Under the pieces are notes generated by a model. It did not search any database, was not told where the DNA came from, and worked only from the letters and a program-made list of their open reading frames with translations. A program made the position numbers and the translations under genes. Shown here piece after piece: positions 17,416-24,493 of a stretch of DNA of 64,000 nucleotides. The stretch comes from Oscillospiraceae bacterium. Its GTDB lineage: Bacteria > Bacillota > Clostridia > Oscillospirales > Oscillospiraceae. Location of the stretch: positions 62,001 to 126,000 of the forward strand of contig JAETQF010000002.1 in NCBI GenBank assembly GCA_021770845.1, given 5' to 3'. Within the stretch, counting starts at the first letter, position 1. The number at the start of each line of letters is the position of its first letter.

Positions 17416-17670
17416 TTAGCGGGTCAGTTCCAGGGCGAGACGGAAGCCGGCGCGGAAATAGGCGGCTTCCCGCAGCTCGCCGATGGCGAGTTGTTCCACC
17501 AGCAGGTTGTCTATCAGCGACGCGGTGTCATGGTTAAAGGAGCCAAGCAGACGCTTGACCTCGTCGTCCTGATGGCTTGTGCGGACAAGGTATTCGCCGT
17601 CCTCGCACAGGATATCCTCTACAAGTGTTTGGCCGACGCTGGTATAAAAGCTATCCATCAAGTTGTTCAT
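17416..17670 (-). CDS. Small hypothetical protein, cargo of XRE module 2
   Basis: This 84-residue acidic, helical protein (MNNLMDSFYTSV at the start, YFRAGFRLALELTR at the end) has the general shape of short uncharacterised Firmicute proteins ending in a GFRLxxxL helix, but I cannot name a family with confidence. ATG 17670 follows AAGGAG. It is divergent from the XRE gene at 17760, with a 41-bp palindrome between them, and both are bracketed by inverted copies of the structured repeat. Codon use is less GC-rich than in lepA. Confidence 0.75.
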   Translation of the reverse strand: MNNLMDSFYTSVGQTLVEDILCEDGEYLVRTSHQDDEVKRLLGSFNHDTASLIDNLLVEQLAIGELREAAYFRAGFRLALELTR

Positions 17671-17699
17671 AATGCAACTCCTTCGTTCTACTAAATTTT

Positions 17700-17740
17700 A
17701 CGCACGCTATGGGCGTATTATATACGCCCATAGCGTGCGT
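17700..17740. promoter_or_regulatory. 41-bp palindromic operator between divergent genes
   Basis: Arms ACGCACGCTATGGGCGTAT and the exact complement meet around a short AT centre (TTAT-like) that could hold a -10 element. It lies between the starts of the 84-residue gene and the XRE gene, so it is the expected autoregulatory operator. Confidence 0.85.
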
Positions 17741-17759
17741 GTCAAGGGGTTTGAGAAAA

Positions 17760-17972
17760 ATGGTTCCATTTACTGAACATTTGAAAGAAGCCCGCAAACG
17801 AAAAAAATTGAAACAGCGCGAGATGGCGGAGCATCTGCAAATTGGTATGCGTACCTATCAAAATTATGAAGGTGGCCAGCGCCGTCCTGATTATGAGACC
17901 CTGGTTGCCATAGCTGATTACCTTGAGGTGAGCCTTGACTATCTGCTGGGCCGGACGGACGAGCCCAAATAG
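17760..17972 (+). CDS. Small Cro/CI-type (XRE) regulator
   Basis: This 70-residue single-domain helix-turn-helix protein reads HLKEARKRKKLKQREMAEHL, then QIGMRTYQNYEGGQRRPDYE, and ends EVSLDYLLGRTDEPK. The real start is ATG 17760, 9 bp after AAGGGG. An upstream in-frame ATG at 17709 lies inside the operator palindrome and is rejected. The gene is AT-rich in a GC-rich setting. It should repress its own promoter and that of the 84-residue gene through the palindrome. A structured repeat starts 24 bp after its stop. Confidence 0.92.
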   Translation: MVPFTEHLKEARKRKKLKQREMAEHLQIGMRTYQNYEGGQRRPDYETLVAIADYLEVSLDYLLGRTDEPK

Positions 17973-17996
17973 CACCTGCACCGCACCCCCGCACAT

Positions 17997-18262
17997 CCAG
18001 GCGCACAGAATATGGATCCCACCCACTTCTCAGTACCCACATACTCAGCGGCAGCGGCGACAGGGGGATCCGCGTCCGTATCCCCACCGCGCCGGAAGGG
18101 TAACCACCCACCCCCCGATCTGACAGCCCCCGTAAAAAGGGGGTTCTTAGGGGGTGGCCGACTAAGGACGCGAAGCGTCCGCCGGAGGCCACCCCCTAAG
18201 CGTGTCTTTGGTTACTTTCTGCACGAGCAGAAAGTAACGCCCCCCGCAGGGGCCCCTGCGGA
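17997..18262 (+). repeat. Composite structured repeat, copy B (right arm of island 2)
   Basis: The first 130 bp nearly match copy D. The long hairpin has a 14-bp perfect stem (18146-18159 with 18187-18200) and an inner GGACGC-GAA-GCGTCC stem. The second hairpin, 18211-18238, has a 12-bp perfect stem with ACGA loop. The end, GCAGGGGCCCCTGC, is itself palindromic. It is inverted relative to copy A. Confidence 0.87.
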
Positions 18263-18281
18263 ACTGAAAGGAGAATTTTGA

Positions 18282-20216
18282 ATGCCAAGCGCCGAAGCGT
18301 TGCAATATTATGCCGCGGCCCTGAAGCAGGGCCAGCGGGAATACAAGAACTGCGTCCACCGGGGACGCTACCCCTATATCCAGTCCCTCCAGCAGGTGCG
18401 CCAGAAGCCCCTGTCCCAGGTGGCTCTGGGGGCCATGGAGATCCCCATCTATTTGATCGTGGGCTCCACCCAGGACGCCCGGTGCAACTCCTTCTCCCCC
18501 AGCTTCTTCCCCCTGCTGGACTCGGAGACGGAGTTCGCCCTGAAATGGATCAACCTGTGTTCCGCCCAGCTCAGCGAGGGCATTCACGACCCCATCAAGT
18601 GCTATGAGTACCTGGGCCGGTTCTATGTGGAGGAGGGCAACAAGCGGGTCAGCGTGCTCAAATCCCTGGGCTCCGCCACCATCCGGGCGGAGGTGATCCG
18701 CCTCATGCCCGAGCAGACGGACGACGTCACCGTCAAGATCTATATGGAGTTCCTGGACTTCTTCCGCTGCTCCAAGTGCTGGGGCGTCCACTTCACCGAG
18801 CCGGGGGGCTACGCCGCCCTCCAGGCCGCCTTCGGCCTCCGGAAGGACGAGCCGTGGCCCGAGGAGTTCCAGCGCAAGTTCAAGCGGCACTACTTCTCCT
18901 TCCGGGACTGCTTCTACCGTTTAGGCGGCGGCGGACTGGGGCTCACCGCCGGGGACGCCCTGCTGCGCTGGCTCAGTTTCCACTCCGGGGCGGAGTTTTT
19001 GGAGATGGAGGCGGAGGACTACCGCCAGACCCTGTCCGCCGTGTGGAAGGAGCTGTGCGTCTACACCGACGAGCAGCCCATCGCCGTCAGCCTGGCCCCC
19101 ATGGGGGAGGAGAAAAAGGCCGCTTCCAGCCTGCTGTCCTTTGGGCGCAAAACCCTGCGCTGCGCCTTCCTGTTCCAGAAAAACCCCCAGACCAGCGCCT
19201 GGACGGCCTCCCATGACAGGGGCCGGGAGTATCTGGAGGAGACGCTGGGAGACAGTGTTTCCGTCTCCTGCTATTACGACGTAGATCCCCAGGGTGCGGA
19301 GACGGTGGTGGAGGAGGCGGTGGCCGCCGGGGCGGAGCTCATCTTCACCACCTCCGTCAGCCTCATTGACGCCACCCTGCGGGTGGCGGTGAAGTACCCC
19401 AAGGTGCGCTTTTTGAACTGCTCCATCGACCAGCCCTATGTGAACGTGAAGGCCTACTACTGCCGGGTGTACGAGGCCAAGTTCATCACTGGGGCCATCG
19501 CCGGGGCGCTGTGCAAGAACGGCCGGATCGGCTACGTGGGCAGCTACCCCATCCTGGGCGTGCCCGCCAGCATCAACGCCTTCGCCCTGGGGGCCTCCCT
19601 CACCAATCCGGACGCCCGGATCGCCCTGCGCTGGCACTGCCTGCCCGGGGACTATATGGAGGACTTCCGGCGGCAGGGCATCCGGCTGGTGAGCGACCGG
19701 GATCACATCGCGGAGCAGCCCGAGGGGGCCCAGGGGCTGGCCCGCCTGGGCGACGACGGCAAGCTGAAGCTGCTGGCCTCCCCCAGCTGGCTGTGGGGGG
19801 AGTTTTACGTGCGCATGGTGCGGGAATTCCTCCAGGATCCCCGGCGGATCCCCCTGGCGGGGGACAGTGAGCGGGCCCTCAACTTCTGGTGGGGGATGAA
19901 CAGCGGCGTGGTGGATCTGCGGTACAGCGACGATCTGCCCGACGGCGTCCGGGAGCTGGCCCGCATCCTCCAGACCGGCATCCAGGCCGGGGCCATCCAG
20001 CCCTTCCAGCGGCGGATCACCGCCCAGGACGGGCAGCTCATCAACGACGGAAGCCACCCGCTGTCCATGGAGGAGATCCTGAAGATGGACTGGCTGTGCG
20101 ACCGGGTGGACGGCGCCCTGCCCGCCTATGAGGAGCTGCTCCCCGTGGCCCAGCCCACCGTCCGCCGCCTGGGCGTCCACCGGGAGCAGATCCCGCCGGA
20201 GGAGGCGAGCCTTTGA
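18282..20216 (+). CDS. Cytoplasmic ParB-like/BMP-domain fusion protein
   Basis: This 644-residue protein has no signal peptide or lipobox, although its C-terminal half (about 290-560) is a BMP/PnrA-like periplasmic-binding-protein fold (VKYPKVRFLNCSIDQPYVNVKAYYCRVYEAKFITGAIAGAL, then GYVGSYPILG). The N-terminal part (about 45-145) looks ParB-like, with GRFYVEEGNKRVSVLKSLGSA. BMP domains bind nucleosides or similar small ligands, so a cytosolic ligand sensor is one reading; no ABC permease or ATPase lies nearby. ATG 18282 follows AAAGGAG. The stop overlaps the start of the metallophosphoesterase by 4 bp, indicating translational coupling. The function is inferred only. Confidence 0.8.
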   Translation: MPSAEALQYYAAALKQGQREYKNCVHRGRYPYIQSLQQVRQKPLSQVALGAMEIPIYLIVGSTQDARCNSFSPSFFPLLDSETEFALKWINLCSAQLSEGIHDPIKCYEYLGRFYVEEGNKRVSVLKSLGSATIRAEVIRLMPEQTDDVTVKIYMEFLDFFRCSKCWGVHFTEPGGYAALQAAFGLRKDEPWPEEFQRKFKRHYFSFRDCFYRLGGGGLGLTAGDALLRWLSFHSGAEFLEMEAEDYRQTLSAVWKELCVYTDEQPIAVSLAPMGEEKKAASSLLSFGRKTLRCAFLFQKNPQTSAWTASHDRGREYLEETLGDSVSVSCYYDVDPQGAETVVEEAVAAGAELIFTTSVSLIDATLRVAVKYPKVRFLNCSIDQPYVNVKAYYCRVYEAKFITGAIAGALCKNGRIGYVGSYPILGVPASINAFALGASLTNPDARIALRWHCLPGDYMEDFRRQGIRLVSDRDHIAEQPEGAQGLARLGDDGKLKLLASPSWLWGEFYVRMVREFLQDPRRIPLAGDSERALNFWWGMNSGVVDLRYSDDLPDGVRELARILQTGIQAGAIQPFQRRITAQDGQLINDGSHPLSMEEILKMDWLCDRVDGALPAYEELLPVAQPTVRRLGVHREQIPPEEASL

Positions 20217-20887
20217 AGCTACTGGTGATCTCGGACGCCGCCGATCCCGGCCTCTGGGACTATTTTTCCAAGGACAAGCTGGGCGGGGCGGACGCCATTT
20301 TATCCTGCGGGGATCTGCCCGCCAGCTATCTCAGCTTTCTGGTGACCATGGGCAACATCCCCCTGTTCTACGTCCACGGCAACCATGACGTGAAATACGA
20401 TCAAAACCCGCCGGAGGGCTGCGACTGCATCGACGGGGAGATTGTCACCTTCCGGGGCTACCGGATTCTGGGCCTGGGGGGCAGCATCGAGTATAGCCGG
20501 GGCCCCCACCAGTACACGGAGTGGGGGATGAAACGGCGGATTGCCCGGCTGGGGGCCGATCTGCGCCGGGGCGGGGTGGACATCCTGCTCACCCACGCCC
20601 CCGCCCAGGGGCTGGGGGACATGGAGGATCATTGCCACCGGGGGTTTGCCTGCTTCCGGGAGCTGCTGGATCGCTACCATCCCCTGTACCACTGCTACGG
20701 GCACGTACATTTACAGTACGTCCCCACACAGCCGCGGCTGCGGCAGTATGGGGACACCAAGGTGGTGAACGCCTTCGGCAAGTACCTCATTGAGCTGCCG
20801 GATCGGGAGGAGGCCCCCCAGCCCTGGTGGAAGCGCCTGGGGCGCCGCTCCGCGGGGGGTTACTTTCTCTCACGCGAGAGAAAGTAA
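20213..20887 (+). CDS. Calcineurin-like metallophosphoesterase with repeat-derived C-terminus
   Basis: This 224-residue cytoplasmic protein has the metal-site motifs GDLPASY, GNHD, THAPA and GHVH. The first motif is SDAADP, so the usual DxH His is absent, as in some members of this family. It starts at TTG 20213, overlapping the BMP-fusion stop by 4 bp; the pair probably works together on a nucleotide-type ligand (inference). The last 15 or so residues (RRSAGGYFLSRERK) and the stop codon are supplied by copy C of the structured repeat, so the original C-terminus has been replaced or extended. The substrate is unknown. Confidence 0.85.
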   Translation: MKLLVISDAADPGLWDYFSKDKLGGADAILSCGDLPASYLSFLVTMGNIPLFYVHGNHDVKYDQNPPEGCDCIDGEIVTFRGYRILGLGGSIEYSRGPHQYTEWGMKRRIARLGADLRRGGVDILLTHAPAQGLGDMEDHCHRGFACFRELLDRYHPLYHCYGHVHLQYVPTQPRLRQYGDTKVVNAFGKYLIELPDREEAPQPWWKRLGRRSAGGYFLSRERK

Positions 20888-21055
20888 CCAAAGAGCGCGC
20901 ATAGGGGCTGTGCCCCTATGTACCCCCTTTCTCCCTTGGAAAACGTTGTGGGAGAGTGACCGGCGCGCGGGGGCTGGACTGGTGTGCTCCCCATTGGTGC
21001 TGCCGCCCGTGTGTGGGGACAGCCCCCAGGCAGTTCCCACGGTTGGCGCCTGAGT
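20841..21055 (-). repeat. Composite structured repeat, copy C
   Basis: It begins GGCGCCGCTCCGCGGGGGG like copy A, has a 32-bp palindrome at 20858-20889 with one mismatch, a shortened CATAGGGG/CCCCTATG hairpin (20900-20919) and the conserved tail at 20953-21055. It has the same orientation as copy A. The stop of the metallophosphoesterase gene is inside it. Confidence 0.85.
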
Positions 21056-21139
21056 TTCTCTTGTAGACAACCAACGCGCAGGGAGGCGGTTCCCTGCGCG
21101 TTGGTGTTTTATTGGCATTGAAAGTGTGGCAGACCCGGC

Positions 21140-21301
21140 TTACGGCTTACGGAGCCGAGCCATGTATTGCAGATGCGCCTTCAACACCTGTCGGAGATAT
21201 GCCGACAATGACCAGGAGGATTCTGCCGCCAGTGCTTGTAATTCTTGATATAGCTCCTCCGGGAGAAGGATGGAAACTGTTTTCTTTGGCCCGCTTATCA
21301 T
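21140..21301 (-). CDS. Short ribbon-helix-helix-like protein, cargo of XRE module 3
   Basis: A 53-residue protein begins MISGPKKTVSILLPEELYQE and continues LQALAAESSWSLSAYLRQVL, which fits the CopG/Arc pattern: a beta strand (KTVSILLP), helix one, a turn with S, and helix two. ATG 21301 lies 9 bp after GGGGTG; stop TAA is at 21142-21140. It is divergent from the XRE gene at 21397 and separated from it by two tandem 17-bp palindromes. Such proteins are often antitoxins or autorepressors, but no toxin gene is seen, and the XRE partner carries no toxin domain. Confidence 0.75.
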   Translation of the reverse strand: MISGPKKTVSILLPEELYQELQALAAESSWSLSAYLRQVLKAHLQYMARLRKP

Positions 21302-21326
21302 AATGCATATCACCCCACCCTCATTA

Positions 21327-21343
21327 TAACCTATTACAGGTTA
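21327..21343. promoter_or_regulatory. Operator-like 17-bp palindrome 1
   Basis: TAACCTATTACAGGTTA lies between the divergent RHH and XRE genes and resembles the second site at 21352-21368 in length and outline. It is next to a minus-strand TATAAT-like sequence. Confidence 0.75.
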
Positions 21344-21351
21344 AAAGTAAA

Positions 21352-21368
21352 TACCCTGTTTCAGGGTA
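21352..21368. promoter_or_regulatory. Operator-like 17-bp palindrome 2
   Basis: TACCCTGTTTCAGGGTA is a perfect 7-bp-arm palindrome, 25 bp centre to centre from site 1. Tandem sites of this size fit dimers of a small XRE repressor. Confidence 0.78.
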
Positions 21369-21396
21369 AGATATAGTTTGGGGTGAGGTGATTGCT

Positions 21397-21618
21397 ATGT
21401 ATCCAAGAATCCGCGATTTGCGCGAGGATACCGGATTGTCCCAAACAAAGTTTGCCAAGTTGTTCGATATGTCACAGACCGGCTATTCCAAATATGAAAC
21501 CGGTGAAAATGATGTACCCACAGCAATTCTGATTGCTCTGGCCCGCTACCATAACACCAGCGTGGACTACCTGTTGGGCCTGACCAACGAAAAGAATCCC
21601 TATCCCAGGGCAAAATGA
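21397..21618 (+). CDS. Small Cro/CI-type (XRE) regulator
   Basis: This 73-residue helix-turn-helix protein reads MYPRIRDLREDTGLSQTKFA, then MSQTGYSKYETGENDVP, and ends NTSVDYLLGLTNEKNPYPRAK. It is a clear paralogue of the regulator at 2462 (RIRDLRED near the start and PYP near the end). I use ATG 21397 after GAGGTG; a GTG at 21388 would add three residues. It is AT-rich relative to pnp and to the host average. It probably binds the two palindromes upstream and controls itself and the divergent RHH-like gene. Confidence 0.92.
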   Translation: MYPRIRDLREDTGLSQTKFAKLFDMSQTGYSKYETGENDVPTAILIALARYHNTSVDYLLGLTNEKNPYPRAK

Positions 21619-21620
21619 CA

Positions 21621-21650
21621 GGGGGGCGGCAGATGCCGCCCCCCTTGTTT
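21621..21650 (+). terminator. Terminator after the third XRE gene
   Basis: GGGGGGCGGC pairs perfectly with GCCGCCCCCC across AGAT and is followed by TTGTTT. It may also serve the convergent pnp. Confidence 0.75.
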
Positions 21651-21661
21651 ACAGCTTGCCT

Positions 21662-23812
21662 TTACTTCACAATCTCGCCCCGGGCCTTCTTCTCCTCGAT
21701 CTCCCGGAGGGCGTCCTTGTAGGACAGATTCACCCGGCCCTTCTCGTCGATGTCGGTGACCTTCACCCAGATCATGTCGCCGATGTTGATCACGTCCTCC
21801 ACCTTGGCCACCCGGTGGTTGGCCAGCTTGGAGATGTGCACCATGCCGTCCTTGCCGGGGGCCAGCTCCACAAACGCGCCGAACTGGAGGATGCGAACCA
21901 CCTTGCCGTAGTACAGCGAACCCACCTCGGGCACGAACACGATGGTGTCGATCATCTTCTTGGCGATCTCACAGGCCTCGGCGTTGGGGGAGGCGATGTG
22001 GATGGTGCCGTCGTCCTCGATGTCGATCTGGGCGCCGGACTCGGCGGTGATCTTCTGGATCACGGAGCCGCCCTTGCCGATGACCTCCCGGATCTTGTCC
22101 GGGTCGATCTTCACGGTGATCATCTTGGGGGCGTACTTGCTCACCTCGGGCCGGGGCGCGGCGATGCAGGGCAGCATGATCTCGTCCAGGATGGCGTAGC
22201 GGGCGTCACGGGTGATCTCCAGCGCCTCCTTGATGATGGCGTGGGACAGGCCGTCGTTCTTCAGATCCATCTGGATGGCGGTGATGCCCTTCTTGGTGCC
22301 CGCCACCTTGAAGTCCATCTCGCCGTGGAAGTCCTCGACACCCTGTATGTCGATAAAGGTGGTGAAGGAGCCGTCGTCGTCCTGGATGAGGCCGCAGGAG
22401 ATGCCCGCCACCGGGGCCTTGATGGGCACGCCCGCGTCCATCAGCGCCAGGGTGGAGCCGCAGATGGAGCCCTGGGAGGTGGAGCCGTTGGAGCTGAGCA
22501 CCTCGGACACCACCCGGATGGCGTAGGGGAACTCCTCCTCAGAGGGGATCACCGGCTCCAGGGCGCGCTCGGCCAGGGCGCCGTGGCCCTTCTCCCGGCG
22601 GTTGACGGAGCGGGCCCCCCGGGCCTCGCCCACGGAGAAGCCGGGGAAGTTGTAGTGGTGCATATACCGCTTCTCGGTCTCCTCCCAGATGGTGTCCAGC
22701 TTCTGGGCGGCGGACAGGGTGTTCAGGGTGCAGACAGACAGCACCTGGGTCTGGCCGCGGGTGAACAGGCCGGAGCCGTGCACCCGGGGCAGCACGCCCA
22801 CCTCGGCGGCCAGGGGCCGGATCTCGTTCTTGGCGCGGCCGTCCACCCGGTGGCCCTCCAGCAGCCAGGCCTTGACGATCTTCTTCTGGAACTTGTAGGT
22901 GAACTCCTCCAGGTACTTGTCCATGTCGGGGTACTGCTCCAGGTACTTGTCGTGCCAGTGGTCGATCATGGCGTTCCAGCGCTGCTCGCGGACGTTCTTG
23001 TCGTCGGTGTCCATGGCGGCCTTGGCCTCGTCCAGGAAGTTGGCCACGATGTCGTCGAACAGCTCCTGGTTGAAGTCGGCGTGCTCGTACTCGAACTTGG
23101 GCTTGCCGATCTCGGCCACGATCTGGTTGATGAAGGCCACCTGCTTTTTGATCTCCTCGTGGGCCTCCACGATGCCCTGGTACATGATGTCGTCGGGGAT
23201 CTCCTTGGCCCCCGCCTCGATCATCACCACCTTGCCCATGGTGGCCGCCACGGTCACGTCCATTTGGGAGGTTTTCTTCTGCTCCTGGTTGGGGTTCATG
23301 ACGATCTTCCCGTCGCAGTAGCCCACCTCCATGCAGCCGATGGGGCCGGCCCAGGGGATGTCGGAGTAGGACAGGCAGGCGGACACGCCGATCATGGCGG
23401 TGACCTCGGGGGAGCAGTCATAGTCCACGCTCATGACGGTGCAGGTCACCACCACGTCGTTGCGCAGGTCGGAGGGGAACAGGGGCCGGATGGGCCGGTC
23501 GATGAGGCGGCTGGCCAGCACGGCGGGCAGAGAGGGCTGGCCCTCCCGGCGCATGAAGCTGCCGGGGATGCGGCCCACGGCGTACAGCTTCTCCTCGAAG
23601 TCCACGGACAGGGGGAAGAAGTCGATGCCGTCCCGGGGGCGGGCGGAGGCGGTGACGGCCACCAGCACGGTGGTGTCGCCGTACTTCACCAGGGCGGAGG
23701 CGTTGGCCAGCTCCGCCACCTTGCCCACCTCGATGGACAGGGGACGGCCCGCCACGGTGGTCTCGTACACCTTGTGGTTGACGAACTGCTTGTGCTTGAT
23801 CACGGTTGACAT
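21662..23812 (-). CDS. pnp: Polyribonucleotide nucleotidyltransferase (PNPase)
   Basis: This 716-residue protein has the full domain order: RNase PH domain 1, linker helices, RNase PH domain 2 (GICGSTLALMDAGVPI), KH domain (IREVIGKGGSVIQKITAESG) and S1 domain (GSLYYGKVVRILQFGAFVELAPGKDGMVHISKL). It degrades RNA 3' to 5' with phosphate and takes part in mRNA decay. ATG 23812 after AAAGGAG is chosen; the frame upstream to 23857 is not conserved. It follows rpsO as in most bacteria, and the spacer contains a long hairpin (23863-23917) that could be an RNase III target for autoregulation. Confidence 0.98.
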   Translation of the reverse strand: MSTVIKHKQFVNHKVYETTVAGRPLSIEVGKVAELANASALVKYGDTTVLVAVTASARPRDGIDFFPLSVDFEEKLYAVGRIPGSFMRREGQPSLPAVLASRLIDRPIRPLFPSDLRNDVVVTCTVMSVDYDCSPEVTAMIGVSACLSYSDIPWAGPIGCMEVGYCDGKIVMNPNQEQKKTSQMDVTVAATMGKVVMIEAGAKEIPDDIMYQGIVEAHEEIKKQVAFINQIVAEIGKPKFEYEHADFNQELFDDIVANFLDEAKAAMDTDDKNVREQRWNAMIDHWHDKYLEQYPDMDKYLEEFTYKFQKKIVKAWLLEGHRVDGRAKNEIRPLAAEVGVLPRVHGSGLFTRGQTQVLSVCTLNTLSAAQKLDTIWEETEKRYMHHYNFPGFSVGEARGARSVNRREKGHGALAERALEPVIPSEEEFPYAIRVVSEVLSSNGSTSQGSICGSTLALMDAGVPIKAPVAGISCGLIQDDDGSFTTFIDIQGVEDFHGEMDFKVAGTKKGITAIQMDLKNDGLSHAIIKEALEITRDARYAILDEIMLPCIAAPRPEVSKYAPKMITVKIDPDKIREVIGKGGSVIQKITAESGAQIDIEDDGTIHIASPNAEACEIAKKMIDTIVFVPEVGSLYYGKVVRILQFGAFVELAPGKDGMVHISKLANHRVAKVEDVINIGDMIWVKVTDIDEKGRVNLSYKDALREIEEKKARGEIVK

Positions 23813-23862
23813 TGGGTGTTTGCTCCTTTCGTATGTTAAAATTTCCCGGGGAGCCACCCTTT

Positions 23863-23917
23863 AGCACTTGAACACAGGCCCAGCCTATTGGCAAGACCCA
23901 TGTTCAACTGCTAAAAG
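23863..23917 (-). promoter_or_regulatory. Long hairpin in the rpsO-pnp spacer
   Basis: About 17 bp of imperfect stem pair TAGCAGTTGAACATGGG with a near complement. It lies 50 nt upstream of the pnp start in the mRNA. In E. coli a comparable leader hairpin is cut by RNase III and then used by PNPase for autocontrol; the same role here is inference. Confidence 0.6.
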
Positions 23918-23989
23918 CATCGCCCCCGCGGGGGTGGGAAATGCTGACAGGGACGGCCCGGTGATCCGCGCCGCCCCTGCTGTAAGACT

Positions 23990-24256
23990 TTACTTACGGA
24001 TACCCAGCTTCGCGATGATGGCGCGGTAGCGCTCGATGTCCTTCTTGGCCAGGTAGTCCAGCAGCTTGCGGCGCTTACCGATCATCTTGTACAGGCCGCG
24101 GCGGCTGTGGTTGTCGTGGATGTGCACCCGCAGGTGCTCGGTGAGCTCCTGGATGCGGGCGGTGAGAATGGCGATCTGCACCTCGGGGGAGCCGGTGTCG
24201 GTCTCGTGGGTGCGGTTGGCCTCGATGACGGAGGTCTTCTGATCTTTGCGGATCAT
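23990..24256 (-). CDS. rpsO: 30S ribosomal protein S15
   Basis: The protein has 88 residues, the standard length. It includes [22 protein letters not shown] and [23 protein letters not shown], the 16S rRNA-binding region. I chose ATG 24256, preceded by AAAGGTGG, over an ORF start at 24301. S15 nucleates the platform of the 30S subunit. It has its own promoter and lies upstream of pnp on the same strand. Confidence 0.97.
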   Translation of the reverse strand: MIRKDQKTSVIEANRTHETDTGSPEVQIAILTARIQELTEHLRVHIHDNHSRRGLYKMIGKRRKLLDYLAKKDIERYRAIIAKLGIRK

Positions 24257-24380
24257 GGGAGGTTCCACCTTTCTGTTTTGATTGCCCTGCCGCTGGGTCA
24301 TGGGTGGGTGAAATGCCGCGGTTCGCGGCGTTGTCCCAGGACTAAGCCGGCGGGCGCCCCATTACGGGGCGTACTTTGGA

Positions 24381-24409
24381 AGCATATCATATTTATTCCC
24401 ATTTGTAAA
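24381..24409 (-). promoter_or_regulatory. rpsO promoter
   Basis: On the minus strand TTTACA and TATGCT have a 17-bp spacer. The leader of about 115 nt has a CGCCCC/GGGGCG hairpin and a CCGCG/CGCGG hairpin that could be the S15 autoregulatory target. Confidence 0.6.
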
Positions 24410-24439
24410 GCGGAAATTACCCATACCTCCCCTTTTTAT

Positions 24440-24481
24440 CGCAAAAAACGAAAGCGGGCCGGTTTCCCGCCCCGCTTTCCG
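24440..24481 (-). terminator. Terminator of the small membrane protein gene
   Basis: On the minus strand GGAAAGCGGGGCGGG pairs with the CCGGCCCGCTTTC side, followed by TTTTTT, right after the gene at 24494. Confidence 0.8.
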
Positions 24482-24493
24482 TCTATATTCCGT

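Noticed and set aside
21656-23809. 717-codon plus frame opposite pnp
   Set aside because: Antisense shadow made of Val/His/Gly/Asp-rich sequence; PNPase is certain on the minus strand.
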